A DNA stretch of 64,000 bases from Prevotella sp. GTDB lineage: Bacteria > Bacteroidota > Bacteroidia > Bacteroidales > Bacteroidaceae. Both the position numbers and the translations under genes were made by a program. The notes beneath the pieces were generated by a model. The model saw nothing but the letters and a program-made list of their open reading frames with translations. It searched no databases and was not told where the DNA came from. Shown here in pieces: positions 50,816-59,395 of the stretch. The stretch is taken from positions 1-64,000 of the forward strand of contig JAFSNR010000094.1 of NCBI GenBank assembly GCA_017443345.1. Reading direction: 5' to 3'. Within the stretch, counting starts at the first letter, position 1. Each line of letters opens with the position of its first letter.

Positions 50816-52009
50816 TTATTTCAATTTTGCCACTGTCTCGGCAATTCGTTTCATCGCTTCTTTGATATTCTCGTCGCTTGTCGCATAGCTCATGCGGAAG
50901 CATTCGGGGTCGCCAAAAGCGTCACCTCCGACGGTGGCCACATGACCTTTCTCGAGCAAGTACATCGCGAAGTCGGTGGAGTTGTTGATCGTCGTCTCAC
51001 CATCGCTCTTGCCATAGAAGCTGCTGCACTTGGGGAAGAGGTAGAATGCGCCCTCGGGCACGTTGACCTCCAGACCAGGAATCTCCTTGGCGAGCTTCAC
51101 GATCAGATCGCGACGACGCTCGAAAGCCTGACGCATGTCCTCGACACACTGCTGACTGGAGATATAGGCGAACTCGGCAGCCTTCTGGCTGACAGAGCAA
51201 GGACCACTGGTGTACTGACCCTGCAGCTTGTTACAACCCTTGACAATCCACTCGGGGGCTGCGATATAGCCGATGCGCCAGCCTGTCATGGCATAGGCCT
51301 TCGACACACCGTTGACGATGATCGAGCGCTCCTTCATGCCAGGGAACTGGGCAATAGACTCGTGCTTACCTATGTAATTAATGTGCTCATAGATCTCGTC
51401 AGCCAATACGAAAAGGTCGTCATGGCTCAGGATGACATCGGCCAGGGCCTTCAGCTCTTCCTTGCTATAGACGCTACCCGTGGGGTTGCTGGGCGAGCAG
51501 AGGATGATCATGCGAGTCTTGGGAGTGATGGCTGCCTCGAGCTGGGCGGCTGTCATCTTGAAGTTCTGATCGAAACCTGCCTCTACGAAGACGGGCTTGC
51601 CACCAGCCAACAGCACCATCTGAGGATAGCTGACCCAGTAAGGGGCGGGAATGATGACTTCCTCGCCCTCGTCGACCAAAGCCATCACCGTGTTGCACAC
51701 ACTCTGCTTGGCACCATTGCTGACGAGGATCTCGTTGACGGTGTAGTCGAGCTGGTTCTCGTTCTTCAGCTTGGCAACGATGGCCTTGCGCAGATCGGGA
51801 TAACCGGGTACGGGCGAATATTTCGAGAAATTGTCGTCTATTGCCTTCTTGGCAGCTTCCTTGATGGCATCGGGGGTATTGAAGTCGGGTTCACCTACAC
51901 TCATGTTGATAACATCGATTCCCTGCGCCTTCATTTCGGAGCTTTTCTGTGACATTGCCAGCGTTGCTGATGGGGCTAAACGCTGCAGACGATTGGATAA
52001 TTGTGCCAT
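50816..52009 (-). CDS. Aspartate aminotransferase-type class I aminotransferase
   Basis: The product is 397 aa starting MAQLSNRLQRLAPSATLAM. The fold-type I PLP features are SVGEPDFNTPDAIK, SNPTGSVY (Asn-Pro of the cofactor pocket), LADEIYEHI and the Schiff-base lysine K237 in VNGVSKAYAMTGWRIGY. It most likely interconverts aspartate/oxaloacetate with glutamate/2-oxoglutarate (AspB, Ib subgroup), though prephenate or alanine activity cannot be excluded. Single gene with its own promoter. Confidence 0.88.
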   Translation of the reverse strand: MAQLSNRLQRLAPSATLAMSQKSSEMKAQGIDVINMSVGEPDFNTPDAIKEAAKKAIDDNFSKYSPVPGYPDLRKAIVAKLKNENQLDYTVNEILVSNGAKQSVCNTVMALVDEGEEVIIPAPYWVSYPQMVLLAGGKPVFVEAGFDQNFKMTAAQLEAAITPKTRMIILCSPSNPTGSVYSKEELKALADVILSHDDLFVLADEIYEHINYIGKHESIAQFPGMKERSIIVNGVSKAYAMTGWRIGYIAAPEWIVKGCNKLQGQYTSGPCSVSQKAAEFAYISSQQCVEDMRQAFERRRDLIVKLAKEIPGLEVNVPEGAFYLFPKCSSFYGKSDGETTINNSTDFAMYLLEKGHVATVGGDAFGDPECFRMSYATSDENIKEAMKRIAETVAKLK

Positions 52010-52027
52010 GTTTCTAAAAATTTTGTG

Positions 52028-52035
52028 CAAAAGTA
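52028..52035 (-). promoter_or_regulatory. Promoter -7 element TACTTTTG
   Basis: TACTTTTGCAC on the minus strand, about 18 bp before the aminotransferase ATG. Confidence 0.55.
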
Positions 52036-52110
52036 AGCATTTTAATTGTGAATCCACAAGAAAAACGTCACTTTTTCTCATTTAGGGTCAAAAAAGTGAC
52101 ATTTTGCGTA

Positions 52111-53322
52111 TTATTTGAGGTGAAGGATGTGCCCCATGCGATTCTTCTTGGTCTCGAGATAACGCAGATTGTAGGGATTGGGAGTCACCTCGATGGGTAC
52201 GTTCTCGATGATTTCCAGGCCGTAAGCCTCCAGTCCGACACGTTTCACGGGATTGTTCGTCAGCAGACGCATCTTGTGGACACCCAGATGGCGCAGCATC
52301 TGTGCACCACAGCCGTAGTCGCGCTCATCGGGCTTGAATCCCAGGTGCACATTGGCATCGACCGTGTCGAGTCCCTGCTCCTGCAGTTTGTAGGCGGCAA
52401 TCTTGTTCATCAGTCCGATGCCACGACCCTCCTGCTGCATATAGATGACCACACCCTTACCTTCCCGTTCGATGGCCTGCATGGCCTTGTGGAGCTGTTC
52501 ACCACAGTCGCAGCGCTTCGAACCGAGGATATCGCCCGTCATACAGGAAGAATGTACGCGTACGAGGATGGGCTCATCTTCCTTCCATTCTCCCTTGATC
52601 AGAGCGAGATGCTCCAATCCGGTGCTCTTCTGACGGAAGGGGATCAGTCGGAAATGGCCGTAATCGGTAGGCATATCGACCTCCTCGCCCACCTCGATGA
52701 GCGATTCTTTCCTCAGACGGTAGGCAATCATATCCTTAATGCTGATGAGTTTCAGATTCCACTCCTTGGCAAAGGCGGCGAGCTCAGGCAGACGGGCCAT
52801 CGTACCGTCTTCATTCATGATCTCCATGAGAGCACCTGCCGGGTAGAGACCAGCCATGTGGCAAAGGTCGATGGCAGCCTCGGTGTGTCCACTACGACGG
52901 AGTACACCATTATCCTGTGCATAGAGGGGGTTCACGTGTCCGGGACGTCCGAAGGTCTCAGGGGTGGAAGCCGGATCGGCCAGTGCCTTGATGGTCTCAG
53001 CACGATCGTGGGCACTTACGCCCGTGGCACAGCCATCAAGTTTGTCGACAGTGACGGTGAACGGAGTACCCAGCACGGAGGTATTGTCCTGCACCTGATG
53101 GGGCAGGTCGAGTTCCTTGCAACGCTCAATAGTGATGGGAGCACAGAGCACACCTCGCGCGTACTTCAGCATGAAATTCACCTTCTCGGGGGTAATCAAC
53201 TCGGCTGCGATGATCAGGTCGCCTTCATTCTCACGGTCCTCATCATCGACAACAATCACGAAGTTACCGGCCTTGAAATCCTCAACGGCCTCCTCTATGG
53301 TATTCAGTTTGATATTCTCCAT
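52111..53322 (-). CDS. ribBA: Bifunctional DHBP synthase / GTP cyclohydrolase II
   Basis: The product is 403 aa. The N-terminal RibB domain (about 1-205) has [16 protein letters not shown] and the HTEAAIDL metal histidine. The C-terminal RibA domain has the zinc cysteines in [28 protein letters not shown] and [12 protein letters not shown]. Together they make two precursors of riboflavin from ribulose 5-phosphate and GTP. It lies 22 bp after the LptF/G-like gene on the same strand. No FMN riboswitch is visible upstream. Confidence 0.95.
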   Translation of the reverse strand: MENIKLNTIEEAVEDFKAGNFVIVVDDEDRENEGDLIIAAELITPEKVNFMLKYARGVLCAPITIERCKELDLPHQVQDNTSVLGTPFTVTVDKLDGCATGVSAHDRAETIKALADPASTPETFGRPGHVNPLYAQDNGVLRRSGHTEAAIDLCHMAGLYPAGALMEIMNEDGTMARLPELAAFAKEWNLKLISIKDMIAYRLRKESLIEVGEEVDMPTDYGHFRLIPFRQKSTGLEHLALIKGEWKEDEPILVRVHSSCMTGDILGSKRCDCGEQLHKAMQAIEREGKGVVIYMQQEGRGIGLMNKIAAYKLQEQGLDTVDANVHLGFKPDERDYGCGAQMLRHLGVHKMRLLTNNPVKRVGLEAYGLEIIENVPIEVTPNPYNLRYLETKKNRMGHILHLK

Positions 53323-53344
53323 TTATCTATACCTTATTAATATA

Positions 53345-55273
53345 TTATATAAGCTCTGTTACACTCTTGGTCTTGGTAGAGTATTCCATGATACGCGGCA
53401 GCACGCGATCGGTAGTCGAACGGATGACACGCAGGTCTCTGTAAAGTCGGAGACGGAATCGGATCATGCGGAAATAGAAGAAAATGCCCAAAGGCAGTAT
53501 CAGACCCGTAACGATGTTCATCCACTTACGACGGAAAGGACGCGTGTGGGCACGGACTGCTATGACGGGATAATTATTGAGCTCAGAAAGAATCAGCTTG
53601 TCCTTCGTATAGCTCAAGTCCTCGATGGCCACCTCGAGTGAGTGGTTCAGCTTCTCGATCTCCTGATCATCACCAGCATGGAAGAACACCTTGATCGGGT
53701 TTGGCCACAGGTACAGCTTGTGGTGTTCGCTGTAGGCCTCGATCTCCAGATTCACATTGATCAGCAGGTCGGCATCCACATCGTACTTCGGATCCTCGAT
53801 GACAACCTCCTTACGATAGATATGACGCTTGGTCCTCAAGCCAAGGATGTTCATGAAGATGCTCTTATAGAGGTCGATGTTGAAGACGACGGAATCCTTA
53901 TTGGCCTTATAGGTGAAGAATATGGCAATAGGCGACAACACGGCCGTAGAGATCAGCTTGCCGAACCATACGGTCCACTGGTCATCACGCGCCATACGCA
54001 TACCAGAGTTCTCGAAGATGTAATAGACGATGAACACCAGTACGGAGATAATGACGGGCACACCCAATCCACCCTTGCGGATAATGGCTCCCAGCGGTGC
54101 ACCGATAAAGAAGAAGATGAGACATGAGAGCGACAGCGTGATCTTATTGATAGCCTCGATGATGTGCGTACGGTAATAACGGTGTATATAGTCCGCATAA
54201 TTGGCCTTCATGTCGAGGTCGTTGATGGTCGTCTGGACATTGTTGAGTGCCGATTTCACGGCAAGCTGCTGTTGTTCGGGCTTCAGTTGGGCATAGACGG
54301 AGTCGATATCCACAGATGCGCTGACAGCCTCCTTGATGGCTTTCATCGAATCGGCTTTTTCAACCTGCGCCAAACGGAAGAAATAGCTCTTTCCCTCGCG
54401 GTAGAACTGCCATCCGGTGCTGTCGTTAGCTTCGCGAATAGAGTCCATGTCGTGGAAGATACGCCTCATACTCTTCGCCTTGGCGTCGACGTTTTTGTCG
54501 CTCATGTCAGCCAACTCGAAGTTTCCGTCGAAATCAAGTACAATCTGCTTCGTGGCAAAGGTCTCACGACGATAGGGCACCTGTGCGTTGCCAACCACTT
54601 CCGACGATCTCATATTCTCATTCCACACACCGTCGTAAAGCGTCAGCATCAGATGTTTCTTCTCGGCCGTCGACTGCATCATACCCGAATCTGCCAGGAT
54701 GATCGCCTGGTCGTCGTAGCTGCCCGACTGTCGATAGATCATGATTCCATAGAGCATACCGGTACTCAGGTCTTTCTTCTGTACGTAGATATTCGTGCCA
54801 GGGATGCCGTCGTAGAAGATACCCTCAGGAATTTCCAGTTCAGGACTCTTCTGCTTCATGGACACCAGCAACTGGAACAGTTTCTCCTGTGCCATTGGGG
54901 CTACCTGATCCTGGAAAGAATAGGAGACACCTGCGATGAGACACACGATAACAATCAGAGGACGGAAAGCCTGCATCAGCGAGATGCCAGCAGCTTTGAT
55001 GGCCGTCAGCTCAGAACTCTCACCGAGATTACCAAACGATATCAGTGCGGAGAGCAGGATGGCCAGCGGGAGTGCCTGCGGAATCAGCATCAGTCCCATA
55101 TACCAGAAGAACTGTGCCATCACGTCGAGCGAGAGACCCTTTCCAATCAGCTCGTCGACATAGCGCCAAAGGAACTGCATCATCAGCACAAACTGGCAGA
55201 TGAAGAATGTTCCCACGAACAGCAGTCCGAACTGCTTGGTGATGAATATGTCTAATTTCTTAATTTGAAACAT
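53345..55273 (-). CDS. LptF/LptG-family (YjgP/YjgQ) lipopolysaccharide export permease
   Basis: The product is 642 aa. The N-terminal membrane half (LDIFITKQFGLLFVGTFFICQ, LMLIPQALPLAILLSALISFGNLGESSELTAIKAAGISL) is the classic YjgP/YjgQ signature, then a periplasmic beta-jellyroll-like part and a second set of helices (LSLSCLIFFFIGAPLGAIIRKGG). It is part of the ABC complex that extracts lipopolysaccharide from the inner membrane. E. coli homologues are about 360 aa; the extra 280 residues lie in the middle and as a C-terminal cytoplasmic extension. Confidence 0.88.
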   Translation of the reverse strand: MFQIKKLDIFITKQFGLLFVGTFFICQFVLMMQFLWRYVDELIGKGLSLDVMAQFFWYMGLMLIPQALPLAILLSALISFGNLGESSELTAIKAAGISLMQAFRPLIVIVCLIAGVSYSFQDQVAPMAQEKLFQLLVSMKQKSPELEIPEGIFYDGIPGTNIYVQKKDLSTGMLYGIMIYRQSGSYDDQAIILADSGMMQSTAEKKHLMLTLYDGVWNENMRSSEVVGNAQVPYRRETFATKQIVLDFDGNFELADMSDKNVDAKAKSMRRIFHDMDSIREANDSTGWQFYREGKSYFFRLAQVEKADSMKAIKEAVSASVDIDSVYAQLKPEQQQLAVKSALNNVQTTINDLDMKANYADYIHRYYRTHIIEAINKITLSLSCLIFFFIGAPLGAIIRKGGLGVPVIISVLVFIVYYIFENSGMRMARDDQWTVWFGKLISTAVLSPIAIFFTYKANKDSVVFNIDLYKSIFMNILGLRTKRHIYRKEVVIEDPKYDVDADLLINVNLEIEAYSEHHKLYLWPNPIKVFFHAGDDQEIEKLNHSLEVAIEDLSYTKDKLILSELNNYPVIAVRAHTRPFRRKWMNIVTGLILPLGIFFYFRMIRFRLRLYRDLRVIRSTTDRVLPRIMEYSTKTKSVTELI

Positions 55274-55283
55274 AATCAGCGTG

Positions 55284-55291
55284 CAAAGTTA
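55284..55291 (-). promoter_or_regulatory. Promoter -7 element TAACTTTG
   Basis: TAACTTTGCACG on the minus strand ends 10 bases before the ATG at 55273; probably also drives ribBA. Confidence 0.6.
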
Positions 55292-55395
55292 CGAAAAAAG
55301 AAGAGAATAGACAAAATAAAGATGTAAAATAACCAAAAAAGCAAGAATAAATCAGATTTTTAGCCAAAAAATTTTGTGGAATGAAAAAATATGCC

Positions 55396-55403
55396 TACCT
55401 TTG
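55396..55403 (+). promoter_or_regulatory. Promoter -7 element TACCTTTG of the tRNA gene
   Basis: TACCTTTGCACCC lies 24 bp upstream of the tRNA 5' end. Confidence 0.65.
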
Positions 55404-55427
55404 CACCCGCTTAACGAAAAAGTTGAT

Positions 55428-55501
55428 GGCGGGATAGCTCAGCTGGTTAGAGCGCATGATTCATAATCATGAGGTCGCCGGTTCAATCCCGGCTCCCGCT
55501 A
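55428..55501 (+). tRNA. tRNA with CAT anticodon (elongator Met, or Ile2)
   Basis: A full cloverleaf of 74 nt: acceptor GGCGGGA pairs with TCCCGCT (G-U at 1-72), D arm TAGCTCAGCTGGTTAGAGC, anticodon stem-loop CATGA TTCATAA TCATG, T arm GCCGG TTCAATC CCGGC, discriminator A. The CCA end is not encoded. The anticodon stem lacks the three G-C pairs of initiator tRNA and position 1-72 is not a C-A mismatch, so it is not tRNA-fMet. A CAT anticodon could also be the TilS-modified Ile2 species. Confidence 0.92.
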
Positions 55502-55507
55502 CAAAAG

Positions 55508-55538
55508 AGCAGAGAATCGAAAGATCCTCTGCTTTTTT
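55508..55538 (+). terminator. Intrinsic terminator of the tRNA gene
   Basis: AGCAGAG (55508-55514) pairs with CTCTGCT (55527-55533), followed by TTTTTTCTTG. Confidence 0.8.
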
Positions 55539-55552
55539 CTTGTTTCTATCTA

Positions 55553-55702
55553 CTATTTCTTGCTGATATAGGCTCGGATGTAGGAGTAGACAAGGTATAG
55601 TACCAGAATGGCACCCATGACGATGATGTACTCTTTCATGTCGTACCAGGCTGCGATGATGCCTTGTTTAATGCCTGCTATCAGGGTTTTGATTAATTCC
55701 AT
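55553..55702 (-). CDS. 49-aa single-pass membrane protein
   Basis: This small frame starts MELIKTLIAGIKQGIIAAWY, has one strongly hydrophobic helix (IIVMGAILVLYLVYSYI, about residues 26-42) and ends with the basic AYISKK. Its ATG (55700-55702) lies inside the last codons of the GH2 gene, whose stop is at 55693-55695, giving a 10-bp overlap and likely translational coupling. I do not recognise it. Position, composition and overlap suggest a real small protein made together with the GH105-GH2 enzymes. Confidence 0.6.
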   Translation of the reverse strand: MELIKTLIAGIKQGIIAAWYDMKEYIIVMGAILVLYLVYSYIRAYISKK

Positions 55703-58074
55703 CTGAACGTCATGAGTTTAGTGATGACAGGCTTGAAGGCCTCGCTTGTGGTCTTGATAGTCACCTTTGATGGCGATTTTCCACTGCGGAGGATCACAAG
55801 AGCAGAGCCATTGTAGAGTTTGCGGTGGTTGGTAACGTTCAACTCGTCGCTCTCATGGTTGCCGCTGCTGACAGCTACAATCTTGGCATCGCCCTCTGTG
55901 ATTTCGAACTTGAGCTCATCTTGCGCCATGGGTACTCGACGGCCTTTGCTGTCAACGGCCTCGATGCGGAGATGCATCAGATCAGTACCATCAGCTTTCC
56001 AAGTGTCATCTTCAGGAGTAACTATCAGTTTCACAGCCTTACCCGTGGTCTCTATCTGATGACGAGCCACTTCCTTCCCGTCGCGATAGGCGATGGCCAA
56101 CAGTTTGCCGTCTGAATAGGTGATATCCTCCCACTTGATCTGATTCCGCAGTTTAGGGTTGTCGATAGGATTCTGCTTCCTGCCCAGACTTTTGCCGTTT
56201 AATCTCAGTTCCACCTCTTCGGCATTGGTATAAGTGATGAGACTCAGCTTTGTACCTGGTTGACGGCACCAGTGGTCGCTCATGCCATCGTTGCCCGTCT
56301 GAACACCGTTCCACATCACGCCCGCAGTCTTATTATCAATCACTGCGATATGTACCATCGGTTCCTCCGGCTTGAAGAACGAGCGCATCAGGTAGGCTTT
56401 TGGCTTAGGCTCCAATGAGATATCGAACACACCCTGTGCCCACCCCTTGGCTGGCCATCCCTGACTCTCGCCCAGATAGTCGATGGCACCCCAGTAGGCC
56501 AGACCGATCACCTTGTCGAGGTTCATCTCAAAGAAATTCGGTCCCATACCCGACATATTAGCCTCACTCTGATAGAACGTCATCCACGGGAAACGTCGTC
56601 CGTCACCAGGGAAGTACATATAGCGGTAGTTATACGACTGCACATCTGTCAGCATGGCCAGATCATGAGGCAGTGAATCGGTCTCCCAATTACGATAACG
56701 GGGGTGCATGGCCACGGTAACGAGTCGTGTAGAGTCGTATCGCTGCAACAATGTCTTCTGCAGCTTGTACATCGTGACGCCGAAATCGTTAAACGGCTGG
56801 TTTGGATCCTGCTGCAGTTCGTTACCCAGACTCCACAGCACCACGGAAGGGGAGTTTCTGTCGCGTTTGATCCATTCGGGCACATCGTACTGCCACAGCT
56901 GTTCAAAGGGCACCTTACCACCTGTATGCTGACGGGTCCATTTGTCGTAGAGTTCGTCAACGAGCAAGATACCGTATTTATCGCAGAGTTTGATAAAATC
57001 GCGACTATAGGGGTTATGCGAAGTACGGATATGGTTCATGCCAAACTCTTTCATCAGTTTGATACGCTTCTCGATGGCCTTGGGGTAGGCAGCTGCTCCT
57101 AAGGCACCTAGCGTATGGTGGTTGGCATAACCCTTCAGCAGCACTTTTCTGCCGTTGAGCTTCATACCGAACTCAGGACCGAACTCAATCGTGCGGATAC
57201 CAAACTCTTCACAGGTCTCGTCAGCCACCGTACCATCCTCTCTCAGTAATTGTGCCTTGACCTTATATAAATAAGGGGTATCCAGATCCCACATCTTAGG
57301 TTCTTTGATTTCCACGTCTGTGGCGATACGTTCTTCCTGAGTACGTGCCATCTTGTGACGCTTCAGACTGACGGTGTTGTCGTAGACCATTCTACCGTCA
57401 GGATCCGTTATCTGAACCTTGATCATCGTGGCTTTAGCCTTCGTGCGATTGGTAAACTCAGCAGAGATGCTCACATATTGGTTCGCGCGCGTGGTGATAT
57501 AAAGCGGATGACGACCGAAATAGAGATCCTTTGGTGTGGCAATGACACTCACATTACGGAAAAGTCCGCCTCCAGTGTACCAGCGTGAATTACCTGGTTC
57601 ACGTGTATCTGCCACAACCTCAATCAGATTGTCTTCACCATACTTCAGGTCGTTGGTCACATCGATCTCAAAACCCACATAGCCATAGTTCGTACCACCT
57701 ACGCGTTTCATGTTCACATAGACGTCGGCCGTATACATAATGCCCTCAAAATCGAGGAGTACCCGCTGTCCCTCCAACTCCTTGGCTGGGGTGTAGTGCA
57801 GGCGATAGTAGCCTTTTCCCATCTCCTTAAACCCTCGACTCGAGAGTCGGCTCTTGATGTTGGCTGCCACGTCGGTATTATCAGCCTTCTCATCGGCAGC
57901 AGGTGCCACCCAGGGCTGTTCTATCTGGAAGTCATGTGGCACGTCGACTTTCTTCCACGCACCCTCATCATTCAGACGAAACTCCCAGCCGAAATTGAGG
58001 CTCTCAACATGGCGCTGTGCTGACACCCCAAAAGGCATCAGCACAGCTATAATCGTAAGTAGTAAGTTTTTCAT
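55693..58074 (-). CDS. GH2 beta-galactosidase, secreted
   Basis: The product is 793 aa with a signal peptide ending at VSAQ. Jelly-roll sugar-binding domain (about 25-180), Ig-like domain (185-295), TIM barrel (300-580) and C-terminal Ig-like domains follow. The acid/base is E419 in LWSLGNELQQ and the nucleophile is E504 in FYQSEANMS. It starts directly at the stop of the GH105 gene (TAATG, 1-bp overlap). With GH105 partners it probably trims beta-galactose side chains of rhamnogalacturonan; beta-glucuronidase or another GH2 activity cannot be excluded. Confidence 0.9.
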   Translation of the reverse strand: MKNLLLTIIAVLMPFGVSAQRHVESLNFGWEFRLNDEGAWKKVDVPHDFQIEQPWVAPAADEKADNTDVAANIKSRLSSRGFKEMGKGYYRLHYTPAKELEGQRVLLDFEGIMYTADVYVNMKRVGGTNYGYVGFEIDVTNDLKYGEDNLIEVVADTREPGNSRWYTGGGLFRNVSVIATPKDLYFGRHPLYITTRANQYVSISAEFTNRTKAKATMIKVQITDPDGRMVYDNTVSLKRHKMARTQEERIATDVEIKEPKMWDLDTPYLYKVKAQLLREDGTVADETCEEFGIRTIEFGPEFGMKLNGRKVLLKGYANHHTLGALGAAAYPKAIEKRIKLMKEFGMNHIRTSHNPYSRDFIKLCDKYGILLVDELYDKWTRQHTGGKVPFEQLWQYDVPEWIKRDRNSPSVVLWSLGNELQQDPNQPFNDFGVTMYKLQKTLLQRYDSTRLVTVAMHPRYRNWETDSLPHDLAMLTDVQSYNYRYMYFPGDGRRFPWMTFYQSEANMSGMGPNFFEMNLDKVIGLAYWGAIDYLGESQGWPAKGWAQGVFDISLEPKPKAYLMRSFFKPEEPMVHIAVIDNKTAGVMWNGVQTGNDGMSDHWCRQPGTKLSLITYTNAEEVELRLNGKSLGRKQNPIDNPKLRNQIKWEDITYSDGKLLAIAYRDGKEVARHQIETTGKAVKLIVTPEDDTWKADGTDLMHLRIEAVDSKGRRVPMAQDELKFEITEGDAKIVAVSSGNHESDELNVTNHRKLYNGSALVILRSGKSPSKVTIKTTSEAFKPVITKLMTFRWN

Positions 58075-59225
58075 TATTTCACGAGTTTGTAGTATTCCAC
58101 ACCACCGAGCAGGAAACAGCCTGTTCCATAGTCCTCGAAGTCGGGCACCTTGGTATACGAGAGTGGTTGTCCTGCCGAGGGATCCTTACCTGTGCCCTGA
58201 GCCCAACCGAGGAAGCCATCAGGATGTACACAGTCTTTGACCAGACCTTCCCATGCACGATCGCAAACAGGTCTGTACACGGCAGCCTTCAGATAGCCTT
58301 TCTGAATACCCCAAGCCATGCCATAGAGGAAGAGGGCAGTACCCGACATCTCCTTGCCACCATAATCGGCATACGAGACGAGACTGGGATTCCATAATCC
58401 GTCCTCGGGTCTCTGGCAGTTCTTCAAGGCTTCACTCATCAGGAGGAAGTCCTTCTTCAGCTGCTTATAGTACTTATCTTTCGGAGAAAGCAGGTTCATA
58501 CAACGCACGAGAGCGGCATACACCCAGCCATTACCACGACTCCAATAGCAGTTCTTGCCATCAGGTGTAGCATAAGGAGCCACATAGTCCTTGTCTCTCC
58601 ACCACAGGCCTTCCTTCACATTGAAGAGTCCACCAGCCAATGTGTCGCGAGTCCAGATATACATCTTCATGGCGTGATCAGCATATTTGCGCTCGCCCGT
58701 GATCTTATAGATCTGCATATAAAGAGGCATGGCCATCTGGATGGCGTCAATCCAAGTCCACCAGCCGTAGAGAGAGCCGTTGGCCTCGGGTTTCCGTGTA
58801 TTTGGTGTCTGCATCTGGTTATTGAGGTTCTCGATGATCTTGGAAATCTTCTCCTCACCACCGCTTTGCATATAACGGTCGGCATAGGTCTGTCCGCAAC
58901 ACTGATCATCGGCATCGTTGGTCTTGACACCGTTACGAGGCGTCCACTGGTGGAAACTTGCCCAACGGTCTGTATAATCGATGTAACGCTCGTCTTGGTC
59001 AATCTCATAGAGTGCCATCAGTCCCTCGTAATAGACGGCACGTGTCCAAAGTGACGAAGGGCGAATACGGTTCACGTTGGTCGGAATGGTAGGATCAGCA
59101 TACTTCGCCATGAAATAGTTATTGGCGAGTCGCAGCGTTTTCATCACGTCGTTGGCTTGCTCACTTTGGGCGAAGGCTGTGCTAACCATCAGCAGAGCGA
59201 TCAGTGTCAGGAATGTTTTCTTCAT
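58074..59225 (-). CDS. GH105 unsaturated rhamnogalacturonyl hydrolase, secreted
   Basis: The product is 383 aa from MKKTFLTLIALLMVSTAFAQ. The (alpha/alpha)6-barrel pattern is that of YteR/YesR: DQCCGQTYADRYMQSG, GWWTWIDAIQMAMPLYM (catalytic Asp), CYWSRGNGWVYAAL and MSGTALFLYGMAWGIQKGYL. It hydrates the unsaturated galacturonic acid left by rhamnogalacturonan lyases. It heads the operon GH105-GH2-49 aa protein and is divergent from a second pectin-type operon at 59396. Confidence 0.9.
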   Translation of the reverse strand: MKKTFLTLIALLMVSTAFAQSEQANDVMKTLRLANNYFMAKYADPTIPTNVNRIRPSSLWTRAVYYEGLMALYEIDQDERYIDYTDRWASFHQWTPRNGVKTNDADDQCCGQTYADRYMQSGGEEKISKIIENLNNQMQTPNTRKPEANGSLYGWWTWIDAIQMAMPLYMQIYKITGERKYADHAMKMYIWTRDTLAGGLFNVKEGLWWRDKDYVAPYATPDGKNCYWSRGNGWVYAALVRCMNLLSPKDKYYKQLKKDFLLMSEALKNCQRPEDGLWNPSLVSYADYGGKEMSGTALFLYGMAWGIQKGYLKAAVYRPVCDRAWEGLVKDCVHPDGFLGWAQGTGKDPSAGQPLSYTKVPDFEDYGTGCFLLGGVEYYKLVK

Positions 59226-59259
59226 TGTGTTGTAGTACTTAGTTTGTAAATTCTGCTGA

Positions 59260-59267
59260 CAAAGATA
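59260..59267 (-). promoter_or_regulatory. Promoter -7 element TATCTTTG of the GH105 operon
   Basis: TATCTTTGTCAGC on the minus strand, about 34 bp before the GH105 ATG. Confidence 0.6.
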
Positions 59268-59363
59268 CATAATTTTCCCGAAACCTCCATTCATTTTGCC
59301 AAAAAACAAAGACTTTCTCGCAAAAACTATAGGCACTTGGGCGTTTGTTTGAAAATAAATGCT

Positions 59364-59371
59364 TACCTTTG
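59364..59371 (+). promoter_or_regulatory. Promoter -7 element TACCTTTG
   Basis: TACCTTTGCAAAGG lies 24 bp upstream of the ATG at 59396 and excludes the earlier in-frame ATG at 59345. Confidence 0.65.
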
Positions 59372-59395
59372 CAAAGGTTTTTGATATCAAGACTT

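Noticed and set aside
52010..52110. Riboswitch near ribBA
   Set aside because: This gap is downstream of ribBA, and the short gap on its upstream side (53323-53344) is too small for an FMN riboswitch.
52048..53340. 430-aa plus-strand frame opposite ribBA
   Set aside because: ribBA on the minus strand is unambiguous; the antisense frame is a by-product of codon bias.
55428..55501. Initiator tRNA-fMet
   Set aside because: The anticodon stem lacks three G-C pairs and the 1-72 pair is G-U rather than an unpaired C-A.
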